From Sitta carolinensis (taxonomy: Eukaryota; Chordata; Aves; Passeriformes; Sittidae), in the NCBI GenBank assembly GCA_032173965.1, contig JAVUNC010000019.1, positions 10,465,234 to 10,529,233 of the forward strand: a stretch of DNA of 64,000 bases, read 5' to 3'. The position numbers were made by a program, and so were the translations under genes. Of this stretch, positions 23,801 through 38,800 are shown one piece after another. How positions within the stretch are numbered: position 1 is the first letter of the stretch; each line of letters opens with the position of its first letter. The notes beneath the pieces are model-generated. The model had not been told where the DNA came from, made no database searches, and saw only the letters and a list, made by a program, of their open reading frames with translations.

Positions 23801-26800
23801 CTTGCTTTGCAGCTGACATAAATCAAGCTGACATAAATCAATTTATGTTTAACACTGCTGAATTCTCAGGCATACTCAGCTAGTTCAGATAAGCAGGAAC
23901 CACAGATTTAGGAAGGAGAGGTCAGGTGTTATCAGAGGGGAAGAAAGAAACACGAGAGACACTTACGGAGTGTCCAACCAGCATCCAAAATGACAACTGC
24001 AACAGAACATCACTGAGAGGAAACACAGCTCAATTGCAGGCACTGCCCACAGTGTGGCTCCCCTCACTTGCTCATTTGTTGTCTCCTCAATGAGGGAGCT
24101 GTTTCCTCTTGCACCTTGCTATTCATTGTACATCGAGCTGTGCCTATGCAGAGGCAGGGGTTTGAAGGCAAGAGACAAATCTGCTTTGAAAGGGTTACCC
24201 TACCCCACAGATATGCCCCATCAAGAGACCCCGACCTGCTTGGAACTTACCATGGCATCCTCTATTTCTGCCGTCCCCAGCCTGTGTCCACTTATGTTAA
24301 TGATATCATCCATGCGCCCTGTAATCTGGTAATAGCCTTTCTGGCTCCTGTAAGCACCATCCCCTGTGAAGTAGTAACCTGCAGCAAAGACACAGGGCTG
24401 ATCAGCAGCAGCAGGTGTGCTGGCTTTGGGCTCTGGTGCAGGACAGACTGTGCTGTGGGGCAGGGTGCATGGGGCAGCTCACAGGCCTTCACAACCTCAC
24501 AGCTGGGTAACCATCTCCCACTTCCCTCTGCCATCCCTGGCTCTCCTCTGCTCTACCTGGGCTGTGCTGGCTCCTAAAAAGCACCTGAAAAGATGGTAAA
24601 GCCAAGATGGACAAATGACTGTAGACAATCATCAGCAATCAGTGGCTGATGTTCCTATAGTAAAACGAAGCCCAGCAACACAACCCAGCAATGCTCAGCA
24701 GGATTTACAGAACCAAGAGGGGCTCTCTAATCTCTCTAGGCCTTGCATGCCTACATCTCACAGCAGCTGTGTGCTCAGACCTCTTGGTGCACATGGTACT
24801 AAGGCAAAACCACTTCAAATGCCATTTGCCATCATGCCACAGGCTACTGGTCAAGCTCAGAACTGCTGCTGGCTACACCTCAGCCAGCAGAAAAAACTAC
24901 AGCTGTTCAGCTGAAAGGGAGCAGCTCTATCACAGTTTGTATATGGGAACAGTGCCAGTTTTTTGAATCACTTACGCTAGGATGGATGAAAAGCCATTTT
25001 CCCTCCCAACAAACAAAGATTCAGATCCCAGATAACTGTCACTCTCTAGCATGTTAATGTGGGAGAACCACTGCTATCAGATTAGCTAAACAGATTACCT
25101 AAAAACTCCAAAGCACCCCATGATAAGCATGGAGTGTCTTAAACATTTGATGGAAACTGAAAAAGACCCAGGGTTTCCTGGAAACTCCAGTGTCACTGAG
25201 GAACATCCGGTAACACAGATTATGTTGGCTCTTCACCAAGGCCATGTCTGCATCTGAATTGTTTCAGTGGCACATCTGAGAAGCAGCAGGCAGCTACTGC
25301 TGTGGAAAATCTGAATGTGGTTCTTGCCAGGACCCATTATTGCCCTATTCATGGACTTTCAGTCATGTTTTCTGCCCTTCGAGATCGATTAAGCTATGAA
25401 CTAAATATCCACAAGACATCAGATGCAAATGTAGTGAGTAATAAGGGACTATGGGGTCATTCAATTTCTTGTACCAGTTTCCCATTCTTATTATCCAGAC
25501 CATTTTGTACCATTTTCAGGATTGCCTGTCTAATGCTTGCCTACCCTGTAGCTTTCCAATCCCTTTCAGTTTCTTCTCCTGAGTGAAGACTGGTCTTGTC
25601 CAATGTCCTACAAAAAATGTTTCCCTGCCAGTTCTAATTACTTACCAGACAACTTGACTACATTTTAAAAAGGAAAGTTGTAACACAGGGTTAAGATTCA
25701 GTGATGCAGGAGGTATTTCCCATCCAATATGCCTTTCTCCAAGTGAGATACAAAGCTCCAGAGAAAAGGTATTTCAACTTTAAAGCTTGGGCATTAAAGT
25801 TTTCTAGAAAATACGTCCCTTTTGACAGCTAGAAATGTCAGCACTACCTAAAACCATCAGGGCATATTTGCAACCTGTGACACACACCCCAAGCCACCAT
25901 GGTACAGAAATAGCAGAAAGTACTGCTGAAAATATTCAGTGTGCTTATACTGCAGTGAAACTGCCTTCCCTTGGCACTTTCCTTACCTGGGTAGGCTTTG
26001 AAATAGGCATCAATAAAGCGCTGGTGATCTCCATGGATTGTTCTTGCCATGCCAGGCCACGGATGGGCAATGCACAGGGCACCAGACACATCATTGCCCT
26101 CTATAACCTCTCCCTGCAGGTTCAAGCACAGGAAGGATGGGCAGGTGAACAAAAGAAGAATAGTAAAGAGCTTCTGTGTCATTGATCCTGCAGGTGTTAC
26201 TCACTGCAGACTGCCAGTGGAGGATCACAAGCAGAGAAAATAAATGCAAACAACTCTTCTAGACACTTGTAATACCCTGTTGACAAATCTGTATGGACAA
26301 CTGAGATATTCCTCTCTGTCTCTGTCTCTGTCTCTGTCTCTGTCTCTGTCTCTGTCTCTCTTCCTCTCTCTCTCTCTTATATATATATATATATATATTA
26401 ATTGCTCATCTATTCTACCATTTTTAAGGAGAAGCAAGCATCCTTCTGGACCCTGTTCCTTTGCCTAATCACCTATAAGGTGATTAAAATCAGAAACACA
26501 CACCAGCTTCTCGTTTGAGCACCCAGCACAGCTCCAACTCACATTCTCATCCATGAGCACAGGCACAATCCCAAAGAAAGGTCTCATAGCCATAGCTGGA
26601 ATGATCTCAGCTCTCTCCTCAGAGGGACGTGGGGCAATGCAGATGCCACCAGTTTCTGGAAGAAAAATGTAAAACAAAATAATGTAGTCCATCCACTTCT
26701 TAGATCAAGAAGAAAACAGTGACACCACCTTGCAAGAAAGAGCCACTGGGAATGATTTCTGCAGGACCAAGAAGGACAGACATCTGAAAGCAGCACAGGC

Positions 26801-29800
26801 CTGGCATGGGCAATACTCAGCAGCCCCACATCCTACCCAGAAGTGATTTTACAGGGAAAGCATAAGCATGTCAGGGGATTTATGTCCCTCTAGTGTTTCT
26901 ACAGCTGTCTAAGGTTACCAGGAAAAGCACTTCAGGAGTCTGAATTACTGTTATAACAGAGTATGAGATTAACCCACCCCTTACAGGCAGGTTGAGTTTA
27001 TCTTCTAGTCAAAATTGAACCTTTTAATCATCCTTTTTCATTCCTGCTGGCAAGAATATAAAATCAGACTCCAACCTTAATGAGGTCTTTTCTATTCTAA
27101 ATCTAATTCAGAAACACAAGAGAAAAAAAAAAAAACACAAACAAACAAAACAAAAAAACAAAAAAACAAAAAAGAAGGTTTTTAAAAATACAGCTCTATA
27201 AATAAAGGTATATTCTGCCACATGGAGAGTGCATTCCTTTACCAGCTTTGCTGAGCTTGTGAAAATTGAAACCAGGGGCTGGAATGGCTGGATTTGACCC
27301 TGAATTTACATCCAGCTATGAAGAAGGGTCTCTGATGGCCTTAAGCTTTAGATCTATAGCAAAAAGTTTCACATGTGGCTTACACATAGAAGTATTTCCC
27401 AGTTCATGGATGGGCATGCATTCACTTCATGTTTCTGTTAATTTTGAAAAGGGGAGTTTGAATTGTCCCTGGAGGAAGCACCTCAGATGCCTGCTGTTCT
27501 CTGTTTGCACAGACAAAACCTGCATCAGAACAGGGACCCTGACTAAACTGAAGGTTGTTTTTGCTAAGCCAGAGCATCATGCTAAATACAGCACTGAGAG
27601 CTGTGTTTCAATATAGTGTTTGCCACATCCTACACCTCCTGTAGCCAGCCACACACAAGGCAGTAAAGTCTCACTCCTGAGGGAGCTGCATGGTAGCAAG
27701 AGTGCCTTAAAAATTATGCACATGGTGAATATATATTGGTTTAGAAGTAATAATTTTAGCCACTGACAGATGAAATCAAGCAAAACTTCTAGGCTCTACC
27801 TTGCCCCTGTGAAGCCTTTCTATTCAGAGGCAGAGCTGGCAGAGAAAAGCTTTGTTTCAATGTGATTACACATTACCTGTGCCCATCAATACAGCACAAA
27901 TCCACCCAGACTTTGGGCAAGGACAGCAGAGTGAGCAGGGGATGTGTGCTTTGAACCAGGCTCCCCTCTGCCATGGAGAGATCCTGTCTGCAGCAGAGTA
28001 GAACAAGTGCTCTCTGCCACCACAGACAGATTGGAGTGACTCTTTGGGGGAATCTGTTTCAGAAGCACCAGCCCAGTCTAAATCAATGTGAGATGATGCC
28101 AACAAGAAAAGCTTCCAGAGCATATTCAGAGATGTCTTTCAAAACCAGCTTCTGTTCATGGCTGGGTTTTTTTTTTTTTGTGAAATCAGTGACAAAAGTG
28201 AAAAAACCTACATTGTGAAGAACTACACCCAAACCTCAAACACAGCTTTGGTTCTGTTACTGTCAAGCACAACCTGGTGTCTTAACAGCAAGAGCCATAG
28301 GAATTTTTCATCTGCACACACCACACTATTAAAATTGCTTCTCATAATTGCTCTCTCACTCATGTACCTCATCCAAAGACTTTAAAGTGGATTCTTAAAT
28401 CACCATTTGCTGATGCCTGCCAAGCTTTATTAGCTGGCAACAGGTTGGTGCTTCGGAGAGTAGTGTCCCATGGAGGACACTGCACACAGCAACACAGTGA
28501 ACCAACCACTCTGAAACTGTATGTGAAAGGTGACACTGAAGGACCACAGCCAGCATCTATCACAGGGCTCCTCTGATCTCTTCCCATGCTCCTTTTACAT
28601 TTAAATGTCATATATAATCTTTCCAAGATTAATTTGGCTTCCTCTTTATTAAAGCATCAACTGTTGAAAAAGATTGATTCCACTTTCTAATAAAATCAAT
28701 GTAATGAATATTTATCATTATATTATGTTTCCAGGAGCTGCTAACTGTTTTCCTGCAAAACTATGCCTAGTTCAGGGTAAGACCAAGTTCACTGCACTAA
28801 CAGACTCTCCAGTGAGTGTTTTTTTAACCTCTCACCGGACAATTGTTGGTCCAAAATCACAGGAGAAATACATTTTAATACAAGACCTAACACTGTACTT
28901 TGGAGGAAATAGATAACGCAGCATGAACACTGCATGCACCAGTTAACAAACAAACCAAAAAGTGTTAGGGAAAAACTGGATTCTTCTCAATTACATCAAT
29001 GTGCAGTAATCAACTGTTTCTCCATGGTGTTTTCTTTCAGAGCAATGAGGAAGAAAGCATATGATGAGCAAAGACCTAGCCAGTCATCTTTTCTTCTGCT
29101 CAGCATGTAGGAACCCAAAAGATTTAAGAAATCAGTAGCTGAAGTAGATAGCAGTTAACATTGTTGCTCTGAATTCTGAGAATCTGAAAATTTTTTAAAA
29201 AAGAGCCTGCAAGTCTGCTCTGGATTAAATGGAACTTGGTTGTGTGCCAGAAGAAAACTTATCACACTGAGATGGAGAGTCTGCTAGCAGGAATAAGGAT
29301 GAAATCAGGACCAGCTTGACTGGAAAAGGATGCTATGCTGCTCAATGGCAGTTTAAGACTATTTTTCAGCAGAGGCAGAAGGCCAGCAGCTGTGCTCCTG
29401 TCTCCATGGCAAACTGGATCTCATGACTTGGGAAGGACATATTGTAAGACACCTCTAGCAATTCCTGAGTGCTGGTGCCCAGAAAAGAGAGGGCTGGTTG
29501 CTGAGGAAGGATCCAGGAAGGAGCTGCAGGACTCCTTCAAGCAGAGGGCCCCACCAGGCAGCACAGCCCTAGTTTGGGTACAGCACGTGGCCTCTCCCTG
29601 CTGCTGGCCAGGGAGGCAGGAGGCAGAGACCAGCTCTGCTCCAGCTGGACTGGAGGCAGCCAGTCACTGTGTCCAGCAGCTTGTGCACAGCAAACAAACC
29701 TCAACTGTTGCACACAGCTGGGCCAAACATGTTGCCAATACACAAGTGCACCCTTTCTGAGGCATCAAAGCTCCAGGGCCAACACAACTATAGAATATCA

Positions 29801-32800
29801 ATTCAGTCATGGGAGAAGGTGCTCCCCAGCAGCCCTGCTGGGGCGTGGCCACTGTCCTCCAGCCACCTCATGGAAGCCAGCAAGTCTCCACTCACTCCTT
29901 TCCAATCTGACCGAGTAGTTGCACAAGGTCCTACTACAGCTTAGTTTTCCATCCTCCCCTGACCATTCCCAGAAGGGGAATCAAAGTACACCACCAAAGT
30001 ACAGACTGTGGCTATGTGGTGCTTTCAGTGCTTTAGCATGATAAGACCAGAACAAGGTCAGTATAATTAATAAACTGAAAATAAGTTTTGCAATTCAAGC
30101 TGACTATTGCCAGCTTTGCCAGAAATTCAATCTATGTTTCATATTTCTAACAGCAATTGGCATTTTCCAGCACTCAAAATATCAAAGAACATTTAGAGGA
30201 AAACAAAAAAAACCAACATTGCTATTGCTCTTACATGTTGTTAAATTCCTGTTATGTGCAGAACTCCCCAGTGACTTTCAAAAGCTGATCCAAATGTTGG
30301 GAGAGGGTGTTTTTTGAGATTTGTTGGATCAAATTGAAATGTGTTAATCCCTCTCTCCCCTCCAGCAACCTGTCAGTGGTCAGGGTCCCCTGTGCCCCCT
30401 AAGGCTGCCTCTTACCTGTCTGCCACCACGTGTCCACAAGGGCACAGCGCCCTTCTCCCACCACCTGGTAGAACCACTGCCAAGCTTCCTTGTTGATGGG
30501 CTCTCCCACTAGACCAAAACAAGAAAGAAAACCACCTGAGACTCAGGAGCCTGCAGGCAGTTCATTCTCCCTCTTGGTGCACAACAAGCTGAACACATGA
30601 TCTCCAAGCAGAATGCTTACAGCACTTTTGCTGGGATGCACAAAGGACTGTGATGCACTCATGTAACTGAGGACTGACTTTTTCCAGGAGGACCAAAAGG
30701 CAAGCAGTGAATATCACTGGAAGTAACTAATCAGTGTGGGTCATGTAATAAGACTCTCCAGAATAGAAAATAATGCAGGAAAATAGTGCTTGGGTCACCT
30801 ATGCCAGTAAAATTCAAAGCGATGCCCTTTAACATTAGAGAAATCTTTTTAGCAAAAAATGTGATCCAGCAAAATAAACTAGGAAACACTCAATCATACA
30901 AAAAAGTTCAATGGGCCCAAAATATGATTTTGTTTTTTCTTCTGCTGAGAAAATATTTGAAAAGCCAGACACAGAGCCTGCTTTATCATCTTTTCGTTAA
31001 CCACATCCCTTGTGATCAGCTGAGCTCCTCTGGCATCTTCATTTCACCAGCTAGAACCCTTGTCTTTTTCAGATGATTTCATGCCCCTTACCTGAACCCA
31101 AAACCTTCAAGGAAGATCTGTCATATTTCTTCACCCACTCTTCTCCATAATTCAGCAGCAGGCGTATTGCTGTAGGTGCTCCATAAAACTGATTAATTTT
31201 CAACCTTTGCACCACTTCCCAGTAACGACCTGCAAAATCACAAACTGGCTTTTTACCCTTCCAGCACTGACATACAGCTGCAAAAACTCAGCTGAAAGGT
31301 TAACAGCCAAAGCTGGAGCTGTTACTACTGTAAGTACAAAGAAAAAGCAATGACAGGTTCTTTTTTTTCCTACCCTGGAATCACAGATGTTCCTGAGTGC
31401 TGTATACACATGATCCAAAGCAATGGAGCTTACCTCTCTTGAGCCTGCAGGTCATGCTGGACAGGTCTCTAAACCTCTTTTGCCACATCTAGCCAAACCT
31501 TTTCCTCACCTGGGTCAGGGTACACTGGAGTGCTTTCAAACAGGACAGAGGTGGCTCCATTGCAGAGTGGTCCATACACAACATAGCTATGTCCTGTGAT
31601 CCAGCCAATGTCGGCCACACAGCCAAAAACATCTCCTTGCTGGTAGTCAAACACATACTGCAAAGATAAACGTAAGGCCAGCTGATTTCCTGTTGGCAGG
31701 TGCTCAAAGGAAAGGTGTTGGACTGGGAATCCAGATGGGAGCAGGAGAGTGCACAGGGCAAGTGGAGCCATGGCCACACAAAGGCCAGCCCGAGGTGGGG
31801 AGCGAGGCAGAGGGACCAGCCCCAGGGCCCCAGGCTCTGGCACATCTGCAAAGATACAGGAAACACAGCTGTACTGGCAGCTGCTCAGCTGGAGCAACAA
31901 AGCTACAACCAAAGCTCAGAGCCTTGGATGTCTAAGGCTGCCTGCTCCAGGTGGCCCACATGGTAGAGCTGATTCTGAGTTGCAGGGAAACTGCAGACCA
32001 CAGTCTCAGACCCTTCACCAATAACAACAGATTTCCATGAGAGATCTGCAGGAACTCATAAAACATTTACTGAGAAATATTCTTAGCTGCTCAGCTCCTC
32101 TGTATGAGTGCATCGCTTTGCAGATGCTACCCTCTCCTTGCTCATCAAATTCAAGACGAAGATCTTGGAGAACTCATTATCTTGTTCTGGATATGGAAAA
32201 TGCTTCCCACTGTAAATCTAACTCCTCTACCATATGGTGAAGAGGTCCTGACTCATAAGGAATCAGGTTTATGGATCAGAACTAAAAAAAAACCCCATGA
32301 GTGTGTGACAAGATTGTCACATGTGAGTGTGCAAAGACCACAGAGATCACATAGGTCAGTTGATCCCTCTACCTAGAAAAGACAATTCTCACCTTACTTT
32401 TCTAAGTGCCTTTCCCTCTCATGCACTCTGCAGGTGGAGAAAATGCACCAGGGTGGAGATCTACCTTCTGGACTAAGAAAGAGATGCCTTGGTGTTTATG
32501 CTGTCATTTAGAAAAGCTGACGTAACAAATGCCCTTCATGCAGAGAAGTCTGACACTTGAACATTCAAATCTTCTAAAAATTCAACCATGTCAGCCTAAA
32601 GAAAGAAAACCTTCACATGAATTGTGTGTGATTACAACGATGGAGATGTTCCACCACAGTCCTCTCCTCATTTCACTGTTACCTTTTCATATGCAGAGCT
32701 CAGACCAGAAGCTTCAAGAAGCAGTGCCTTGACTCTTTCTATTTACACAAGAAAGGAGGTTAAAACATTTTCCCTAGACCACCCAGAAAAGCAGAACAGA

Positions 32801-35800
32801 GGTGTAGCCACAAGAGGATAAATAAATTTTTTGTTCTTCAGACAATAAATACTATGAAAAGAGGCTGTTTTAAGAGTCCAGATCCTCTCTGAAATAAAAA
32901 AGTCCAGCATCTCAATGCAAAATACTACAGTAATATCCACATTACCAATGCCAGTGAGATACTTTCCAGAACCTCCTCAGCTGCAAATTTTGGGCAGCCA
33001 ACACTGGCACATTTTACATGCAAGAGCAGCACTGCCATTTCCTTGCTTTCGCAACTCTATGTTCAGGTTTGCATAGTATCATATTTCTCAGAACAAATCC
33101 TGAAGATTAATTACAGTTCAGATGTTTTCCAGCTTGTTTACAATCAATGAGACAACTGGGCAGCAAGCAGAGAGCACAGCATTCCTCCCTGATCCAGGTC
33201 TCTCTTGTTAGCACTGCTGGAAGATAAGTGAACCTTTCCCAGAGGAGGCAGCTGAGTTACCTTGTGTGTGAGAGCAGCATACAGCAGGTATCCAGCCTGG
33301 GTGTGAACAATTCCTTTGGGTTTCCCAGTGCTGCCCGAGGTGTACAGCATGAAGAGCACGTCTTCACTGTCCATGCTCTCTGGAGTGCAGAAGGAATCTG
33401 CCTTGCTCATCTCCTAACAAAGAAAAGGTGGTAACGACAGAAAGATTTTGGTTATATGGAGCCGACCATCACTCCCTCTGTAAGCATGGCAACAGGATCC
33501 AGTGACAAGAGCCACCATTGCTGTTGTTCCTCACAAATGTCCATGGATATAACATAGCCTATATGGGTTCACCGGGTGGAAAGGTTCATGGGATGCCTAG
33601 CATCTAACATTTCCACTAGTACCTCTGCTGGGCAGAGATGTCAAGGAGAACTGGCCAGATAAAATTACATTTCAGGGGAAAAAACTGGTAAGTCATAGCT
33701 GCTTACATTTCAAGCCTTTACAAGCTGCTGGTAGAAATCCAAAATGTGACTAAAAACACTTGACAGCAGCAGCAAGGCTGACTGGGTACTGCTTAGTACC
33801 TTCCTTTTCCTCTAAAGACTGCAGTGCTACAGTTAAACTGTGTGTTCATCTCCCTTCCCTGGTCCCAGCAGTGGATGACTGTCCTGTCCATTTGATCCTG
33901 AAATTCTAATTTTTCTACACAGAAGGAGTGCTTTACTGTCCTTCCTCTGTCGTACTCCCCTATTTGGCCAGCTGGGTGAGATCCTCTCCTCACCCCCTAC
34001 ATTCAGAACCACAGGAGGGAAGGATGCAATGCCCTGCTAGGTCAGAGCTTCTCTTGAGCTCTCTACTGTCCTGATGAGTAATGATTCCTGCAAGAGTTAT
34101 TAGGTGGCTCCTTGGAGGAATTTCTTGGTACTGCCTTTTTATGAGAATACACTGCAAACAGACTGCATTTACAAGTGAACATTACCATCAGTAGGTCCAG
34201 TTGTTTAAAAGTGTCTGACAAACAAAGCTTACTAAAATATGAAGAGTTCACAAAATGTAATTCTTAGCCTCTGAGTTACAGTACTAGGGCTCATCTCAGG
34301 TATTTCTCACGACATTTCAGTACTGCCAGTTCAGGCTAACTTGTCAGTTTTTGAAACAAAGATGGAATCCTCATATGCTCCATTACAACAGGAGCTCAAA
34401 TTTTGCAGTATGCCATTGTGCAAGAGCTGGAAAGTACAGCTGCTGTAAAGATCAGTAAGCACAGTTAACACCATTAACTGTTTAATTCTTCTTTTGCTTC
34501 AGATCCCAAAACTGACAATGGAATGGGCTTAGCTCTTGGACCACTAAACTACCTCAGGCTGTTTGCAGACCAAGGAAAATAATCAGAATGTCCTTTGTGG
34601 AGTAAGGAGCAAGACAATTTCTGAGTAAAACTTGTCTTCTCTGTTTAACTTATGCTACTACTTCCTCCTATCTCATGTGACCAGCACAGAGACTCTTGAG
34701 CAATTATCTTGCCAGCAGATTAGCTTTTTCCAGGCATTATTAGCATGACTAGTTCCTGTTTACTGCTGCCAGCAAACTGATAAAACTACTTCGGCATTAG
34801 GCTGGAGTCCCATGTGTGCTGGCTAAACACATAAAAACAACTGCTGTTTTCTTCCCCAAGAAGCACAGGCTCTAAATATTCTCAAGCCATCACTATTCTC
34901 CCACCATGGGACAACACAACATTGTTCATGGCTGGATGAAGCCTCTCTAGGAACTTCATTATTTCTGTACTGCCTTTCAACAGTGTGCAGTCTAAGTGCA
35001 CATGCAATCCATAACATAGTGTCTGAAAACAGTAAAATAACAACAGCCACCATGGTCTCCGTGACCTCTGAGTCTCAGGAAACACTCCTTAAATCTCAGC
35101 ACTGTTTGCAAGACTTCTGAAATGGAGCAGCATAACCCCTGCCCATGCTGAGATAAACCAGACATAGATTGAGCTGCTTGGACTCAGTCTTAGCAGACTG
35201 TAAATACAGGCAGTCTATTTGAGGATGAAGATCCAGATGCTGTAAGGAGCACAACTCAGGTCCCAAAAGCACTTACAGAGAGAAAGATTATCCTAGCCAA
35301 CACTCAGTCCTAAAAGGAGTTATCCAACAACAACATACCTCTTCAAGGGGAATATCACGGTCACCCATCTGGACTTTGTTATCTGTCCTCTGAGCCACAA
35401 ACACATGTTTGATGCTTGGACAGTTCTTCACAGCTTCATCCACAGTTGTCTTCAGCTCTATGGTTCGGCCTCCCCTGACTCCCTGGTTGTATGTGATAAC
35501 TGCTTTGCATCCAGCTAAAAAGAGAAAGAATTAGCAGACATGCCAGCCTGTCTTGCAGGCTAGTATGAACAGCCAGCTTTCATTACTTTGGGCGTGATGT
35601 ATAGGATATGTGTGACAAATACTCAGAACTGCTGCCAGTCAAAACCAGTCAGTGCCACTGATGAAAACACTTTAAAACCTGAGATGCACAGAGATTAAGG
35701 GTAGCTGGGACCTCCATAGGTTATCCAGTCTATCTCCCCCACCTCAAGGCAGGGTCTGCTTCAGCTAAACCACTTCTGACAGCTATCCCTTCAATCTTCC

Positions 35801-38800
35801 TAAACACTCCAATGGCATCTACTCTACCCTTTTCCCAGCAGTCCACTCCAATGTTATCACGAATGTGAGGAAGTCTTTCCCAACATCCAGCCTCAGTATC
35901 ACTCATTGCAGTTTAAATCATCCATCCCTGCCTTGCAAAGCTGATAGGCAGAGCAGCTTCTTTCCAGTTCCCTGTGTAAGTGATAACTAAAACATATACT
36001 TGCTCTCTGCAGATCAACTCCACTAAAAAGAAGTAAAGAACATGACAATTTCTGTAAGACTTATTCCCTCACATTAGCCATGAAGAAACTGATGTGACTG
36101 CAAGGACATGAGCAGCTGGTTATTTTTCTCTTCTGTTGCTATTTTTAGCATCACTTTTTACCTAATCACAATGTACAAGTACTTTGGGACTGAGAACAGC
36201 TCTGTCTGGTGGTACAAGGGCTCACAGAGCAGGGGCAGGCTGCCAACACTTCCAGTACTACACATAAATCACAGGATCCCAATTGAGAATGCAGAATTAG
36301 TACTATCCAAGAGTATCAAAGAAACACTGAAATTATACTGCAAAACAACAAATCAGGCCCTATGCCTAAGCTCTGGTTTTCCTTCCAGCTTCACTGCTGT
36401 CAAGCAGTGACCTGGTGCACACTGAATGTTAAGCAATTTATTAAGTATTCTAAAGCCAGAGGACACTGCATGTGTCACTCAGGAAAAGGCTCCTCACTGC
36501 ACTCTGCAGAAGAGAGCAAACTGTCCTTCTAGGAGAGAATGAACCAAGAAAATTATTTCTGCTAAGAAAACACAGGGCTGGGATATGCCTTGGAGCACTA
36601 AAACAGAGGCATTTGTTCCCCAGTCTGCATCTACTCACAGTCCATGATTCTCCCAGCCAAGGACTCTGCGCTGAATCCAGCGAAGACCACGGTGTGAACA
36701 GCACCGATCCTGGCACAGGCCAGCATGGCTGCCACTGACAAGGGGGACACAGACATATAGATGGCCACCCTGTCCCCTTTCTGGATCCCATATTTCTTCA
36801 GGATGTTGGCAAGGCGGCAAGTCAGATCCAGAAGTTCCCTGTGGCACAGAAGGAATGTTGTCATGGGACTGCACAACCTGATTTACATGGGGTGAGCAAA
36901 GAAAAGATGAACTTGGGCAGAGTGAGGCTTCATGATCCCCTCTGCACCTCATCTCAGCAGCACAGGGCATCTTAAAGAAGGGTGGCCTGGAGCATGCTGC
37001 TAGCCAGGCTGCTCCTGCCATTGTGGAGAGGAGAAAGAAAGGGCAGAGTGGTACTTGGTGCAGAAGGACAGGAGAGAGAGCTGCAGGCGCTGTCCAGAGC
37101 TGCCAGGCTGTAATGTAGCCCCAGCAGCCAGCAAGCCACGTGCTGTCATGCTGCCTCCAGAAATCAGGGTTCATTTCTGTCACTCTTGAAGCTTTTTTAC
37201 CCATGAGGTTCAGTCAGAAGCTACTGGGAACACAAGTGGGATACACGCAAGATGAAATGGAAGTTGTCCAAAGACTCGCCACACTGTTTAAGTTGAGCAA
37301 CAGCTGGAAGTGCTCCACAAGCAGGAGCTTCTCTTTAAATTGCAAGGGTAAACAACACATTTGCATGCAGAAGGAAAGAAAGAAGTCTGGAGGCACTTGC
37401 ATGAGGGGCAGATTTTACAAGATTCTCATCAAAGCTCAATCATCTGCAGCCCAACAGCCTTGCAGAACCCAGGTACTGCTGCCAGTCTTGCACAGAGAAA
37501 CTCAGAACACCAAGAACAGGAACAGAGTGTCTTTTCATGGGACTCTGCTATGACATGGTGACAATAGCAAAAACGTTCCTCTAAGGAATGAAAAAGCACT
37601 TTGTGGGCAAGGGCTTGCACATTGCCTTATTCTGATGCCTGCACAGGGGATAACACAATTGCAGGTACACCTGGGACCAAGGTGCTGCCATGGACTGAAC
37701 AGCTCTGTGTGCCTGCAGTGAAAGGGCTTTGGGAACAAGGGATACTGTGCCAGGTGAGGAGTGGGCTCATGCCAAGGGAGGAGGTGCAGCACAAGGTGCT
37801 GCTGAGGGGCACCTGGTGCCAGTCATCAGCTCAGAGGAGCAGACTGGCAGAGTCTGCCAGGAATTACATTTGTCCTTTGGGTTCATGAACACTCTGAGTG
37901 CCAAGGTCCAGAGAAGAGAGACATCTTCTACTCTCCAACATGTTCATCATCAACTTGCCACCTGTGAACCTTAGGGGTTCTAAGCTATACCACCAGTGAC
38001 CCCCATCACTTTTAACAAAGAAATTAATTTGGGGGGTTGCATTCCCTAATAACCTGTAAAGCATGAATCCTTATCTTAAGTATCCTCTTCTCAGAATTTG
38101 CCTCTTCTTTGTATGCTGAAATGTTGGGACAGAAATGCCTTGGAGGTCCCTTGGAGCTGCAGCACATGAGGGGATGGACACAAAGGCAAGGAAAACGTGA
38201 AGCCAAGAACTCCAGCAAAGAAATCCACAAATCCCTAAGCATCAGGTATGTCTTTTGGCTCCTGTGGCAGCAAGTCAGGCTTGCTCTCCAGTTCAAGAAA
38301 GGGAGTTAGCAGAAATACTGTGTCAGGAATCCTTCCCTTGATTCCCTCACTCCTCCAAACTAATTTTGTTTAGTTTGAATCTAACAGGCACGCAGTTGGT
38401 TCATGCCAGCATGTTACACACTGCCAGTCCTCAGCCCAGACTCATCCTGGGGAGGAATGTGCTCTGTGCAGTCACTGCACCTAAACAAACTGAGCAGGAG
38501 GAAACCACAGCCATCACCACCCTCCCCATCTGCTACTGCTGCCAAGCTTGTCACTGTAGTTCCTCCATCACACGAGGTCAGAAGAGCCAAGAGTAACTGA
38601 AACCCTCAAACCCAGCAGTGCCCCACCCCTGACACAGAGGCAATGGCATGGAATGCTGGCCAAGTGTTGGTAGCATGGCACTCCCACCAGCTCCTGCATT
38701 CCCAAGCATTTCAGTGCAACCACTCAGAGCAGAGCACTGCACTCAGCAGAAGGAGGCAGGAGTAACCACCAGAGAGGAACAAAGCCATGGGGCACACAGA

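Noticed and set aside
26225..26437. Minus-strand frame with an Arg-Asp dipeptide run
   Set aside because: Translation of the TCTCTG microsatellite; not a real RD-rich protein.
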